In this document: in pieces, positions 6,601 through 8,088 of the stretch
Layout of the letters: each line of letters starts with the position of its first letter
Position numbering within the stretch: position 1 is the stretch's first letter
From: Bacillota bacterium
GTDB lineage: Bacteria; Bacillota; Clostridia; Christensenellales; CAG-138
Direction: 5' to 3'
Assembly (NCBI GenBank): GCA_023393045.1
Contig: JAEWMV010000180.1
Span: 1 to 8,088, forward strand
DNA length: 8,088 bases
Notes under the pieces: model-generated
Told to the model about the DNA's origin: nothing
Databases searched by the model: none
What the model saw: only the letters and a program-made list of their open reading frames with translations
Translations under genes and position numbers: made by a program

Positions 6601-8088
6601 TTGATACTGCATTATGTGATTATCGGATTGGGTACACTTGCCGGGATTTATTTGAATTACCGTTTCAACAGGCAAATCGTCGCGTACCAGATTCTCGGCA
6701 GTATCACGATTGCGTTTGTCGGAGCGTTGGCTTGCCTTATCGTTTCGGGTGTCCTCTATTTCCTCGACTATTCCACATTTGTGCTATACACCGCGCTCAG
6801 CGGCGTGTTGATTATGGGCGTCTATATAGGCGTTTCTTTGGTTTTGCGGCACAAGAAGCTGATTTCGGCGCGCGCCAAGGCCAAGCGCCCCGCAAAGACG
6901 GCCCTCTCCCCCGCGCCCGAGGGAAGTCAGGTCGCCCAAGTCCATGCCGCGCCGGTTCTTGAACCCGAGGCGCCCGCCGTCCAATCCGCCGAAGCGGTTG
7001 TTCCGGCGCTGGAGGAAGACCTCGGGCTTGTTGGTGTGGGTGCGCTTGAAGCAGCGCTCCGCGTGCAGGATGAAGCGCAGACGCCGCCTGAGGAAGATTT
7101 CAACCTGCTTGCCGCGCAGATTGTGGACGCGGCTATTGCCTCAATGGGCAGTGCGGCCGTTGAGGAAGAAACCACAGAACCCGTCGAGGAAGCGGCTGAA
7201 GAAGGCGAAGAGGCGGCTATCGAGCCTATCGAAGAAGTTGCCGAGGAAGCGGAAACCGCTGCGCCTGACGAAGAGGCCATCGAGGAAGCGGAGGCCGAAC
7301 CCGAAGAGATCACCGAGAAAGAGGAAGAAATAGAGGACTTCGAGCCTGTCGCCGCGTGCATCGAGGTGGAGGAAGAAGAAGCCGAATCCGCCGAAGAGGT
7401 TGCCGAGCCGGTCGAAGAAACCGCGGAAGAAGAACCCTCCGAAAAGGTTGAGGAAGAGGCCACCGAGGCGGTCGAAGAGGTCGTCGAGGAAGCCGATGAA
7501 TCCACCGAGGCGGAAATCGCAGAGGAAGCCGCCGAAGAAGAAGTCATCAAAGAAGAACCCGCCGGGGAGGTCACGGAGAAGGAGACCGACGAATCCGCTG
7601 AAGCAGCCACCGAAGAAGCAGAAACGGAACCCGAAGAGGAAATCGCCGAGAAAGAGGAAGAAACAGAGGACTTCGAGCCTGTCGCCACGTGCATCGAGGC
7701 GGAGGAAGAAGAAGCTGAAGATCTCAGCGAAGAGGCTATCGAGGAAGAAGCCGACGAATCCGCTGAAATAGCCCCCGAAGAAACGGAAGCGGAACCCGAA
7801 GAGGAAATTACCGAAGAAGCGCCCGCCGAGGCGGAAGCGGCCGGAGGCGGAGAAGAAACCTTCGAGCCTGTCGAGTTGGCCGTTACGGCGCAAGAAGCCG
7901 ACGAATCCGGCGAAGAAGCCGTGATGCAGGGAGAGACCCCTGTGCCCGAGGCGGAAGCCGCCAAAGAAACTCCCGCGCCGCAAAGCAGGGCGGACGCCCT
8001 GCTCACAAAGGCACGCTTGCTCGCGGCGCAGTCGCATTACCGCATCGCGCTCGACCTGCTCGACGCCTGCGCGCGCGAAGCGGAGGAT
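6601..8088 (+). CDS. Membrane-anchored Glu-rich low-complexity protein with TPR-like end (cut by right window edge)
   Basis: Unknown function; 496 codons are open with no stop up to the window edge. It starts at TTG, beginning MILHYVIIGLGTLAG. Three hydrophobic segments lie at about residues 2-19, 32-55 and 60-82. Basic residues after the first (R21, R24) and third (RHKK at 83-86, then RAKAKR) predict an outside N-terminus and a cytoplasmic C-terminal part. A Pro/Ala linker (about 95-187) precedes a Glu/Ala/Val low-complexity region (about 188-455) with recurring FEPV and DES-E units and no aromatic core. The last visible part, about 464-493 (ARLLAAQSHYRIALDLLDAC), resembles a tetratricopeptide helix pair, so a folded domain probably continues beyond the window. 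Evidence for this frame is the RBS, the strong promoter, the membrane segments before the repeats, and the folded end after them; overlapping frames in the repeat lack all of these. It could be a scaffold or spacer protein; this is inference. Confidence 0.82.
   Translation, partial: MILHYVIIGLGTLAGIYLNYRFNRQIVAYQILGSITIAFVGALACLIVSGVLYFLDYSTFVLYTALSGVLIMGVYIGVSLVLRHKKLISARAKAKRPAKTALSPAPEGSQVAQVHAAPVLEPEAPAVQSAEAVVPALEEDLGLVGVGALEAALRVQDEAQTPPEEDFNLLAAQIVDAAIASMGSAAVEEETTEPVEEAAEEGEEAAIEPIEEVAEEAETAAPDEEAIEEAEAEPEEITEKEEEIEDFEPVAACIEVEEEEAESAEEVAEPVEETAEEEPSEKVEEEATEAVEEVVEEADESTEAEIAEEAAEEEVIKEEPAGEVTEKETDESAEAATEEAETEPEEEIAEKEEETEDFEPVATCIEAEEEEAEDLSEEAIEEEADESAEIAPEETEAEPEEEITEEAPAEAEAAGGGEETFEPVELAVTAQEADESGEEAVMQGETPVPEAEAAKETPAPQSRADALLTKARLLAAQSHYRIALDLLDACAREAED
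7292..7884 (+). repeat. Degenerate internal repeats with FEPV core in the acidic protein
   Basis: Two close copies start with a GAACCCGAAGAG block at 7297 and 7627 and run for about 90 nt. They share the protein pattern EPEE-I-EKEEE-EDFEPVA-CIE-EEEEAE, with Phe at residues 247 and 358, and differ by one inserted Glu codon in the second copy. A third, partial unit starts at 7792 and reaches FEPVE with Phe at residue 421. A second motif, (A/T)DES-E, recurs near 7492, 7588, 7750 and 7897. The copies have diverged at synonymous and non-synonymous sites, so this is an older duplication kept in frame. Confidence 0.75.

Noticed and set aside
6546..6962. Plus-strand frame of 138 codons overlapping the start of the acidic gene.
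   Set aside because: It has no membrane or domain pattern and no good RBS. The overlapping frame from TTG 6601 has a spaced AAGGGGA site and three clear membrane segments.
6944..7771. Plus-strand Lys/Arg/Pro-rich frames inside the acidic gene (6944-7333 and 7400-7771).
   Set aside because: They are the same-strand shifted reading of Glu/Pro codons. They lack their own RBS and are broken up, while the acidic frame is continuous.
7144..7950. CRISPR-like or tandem DNA repeat array.
   Set aside because: The repeats are in-frame protein-level repeats with irregular spacing and divergent codons; there are no constant repeats with unique spacers.
6927..8006. Minus-strand Ser/Ala-rich open frame opposite the acidic gene.
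   Set aside because: Poly-Glu codons read backwards give Ser and Phe codons without stops. It has no promoter or RBS, and the plus frame has membrane segments and a folded end.
7141..8037. Minus-strand Phe/Gly/Leu/Arg-rich open frame that might pass for a membrane protein.
   Set aside because: Its hydrophobicity comes from GAA/GAG read as TTC/CTC; it is another shadow of the Glu-rich repeats.

Overview
The window looks like a chromosomal segment from a GC-rich anaerobic Firmicute-type bacterium (Clostridia is my best guess). The reasons are strong AGGAGG-type ribosome binding sites before nearly every gene, a lipobox lipoprotein, TTG start usage, GC-rich genes with an AT-rich intergenic region, and a CopA / HMA-SafE-cupredoxin pair of the kind I associate with that group. 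The assignment is inferred from style, not from a marker gene.

Positions 1-6252 hold five genes on the minus strand in one tight unit, transcribed right to left. In order they are: a membrane protein with an N-terminal heavy-metal-associated domain, a TauE/SafE-type membrane core and a C-terminal cupredoxin-like domain (6252-4825); a complete CopA-type Cu(I) P1B ATPase with two metal-binding domains (4751-2286); a small lipoprotein of unknown function (2267-1602); an OmpR-family response regulator (1571-867); and the N-terminal 287 residues of a HAMP/HisKA sensor kinase (861-1), cut by the window edge. Gaps are 73, 18, 30 and 5 nt with no convincing terminator, so an operon is likely. The picture is copper handling: cytosolic Cu(I) is exported by CopA, the SafE-like protein carries metal-binding domains on both faces of the membrane, and the two-component pair may sense metal or envelope state. 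The kinase's extracytoplasmic domain has a Met/Cys/His-rich patch, so copper sensing is plausible but unproven.

Positions 6253-6600 are a divergent, partly AT-rich regulatory region. It has a near-consensus sigma-A promoter pointing right (TTGACT, 17 nt, TATAAT), a weaker extended -10 candidate pointing left, inverted repeats, and a roughly 140-nt leader before the rightward gene.

Positions 6601-8088 hold a plus-strand gene that starts at TTG and stays open to the right edge (496 codons seen). It encodes three membrane segments, a basic stretch, about 270 residues of Glu-rich low-complexity sequence with recurring FEPV-centred units, and the beginning of what looks like a TPR helix pair. Its function is unknown. 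It is the least ordinary gene in the window, followed by the HMA-SafE-cupredoxin fusion. I saw no RNA genes, mobile elements or CRISPR arrays.
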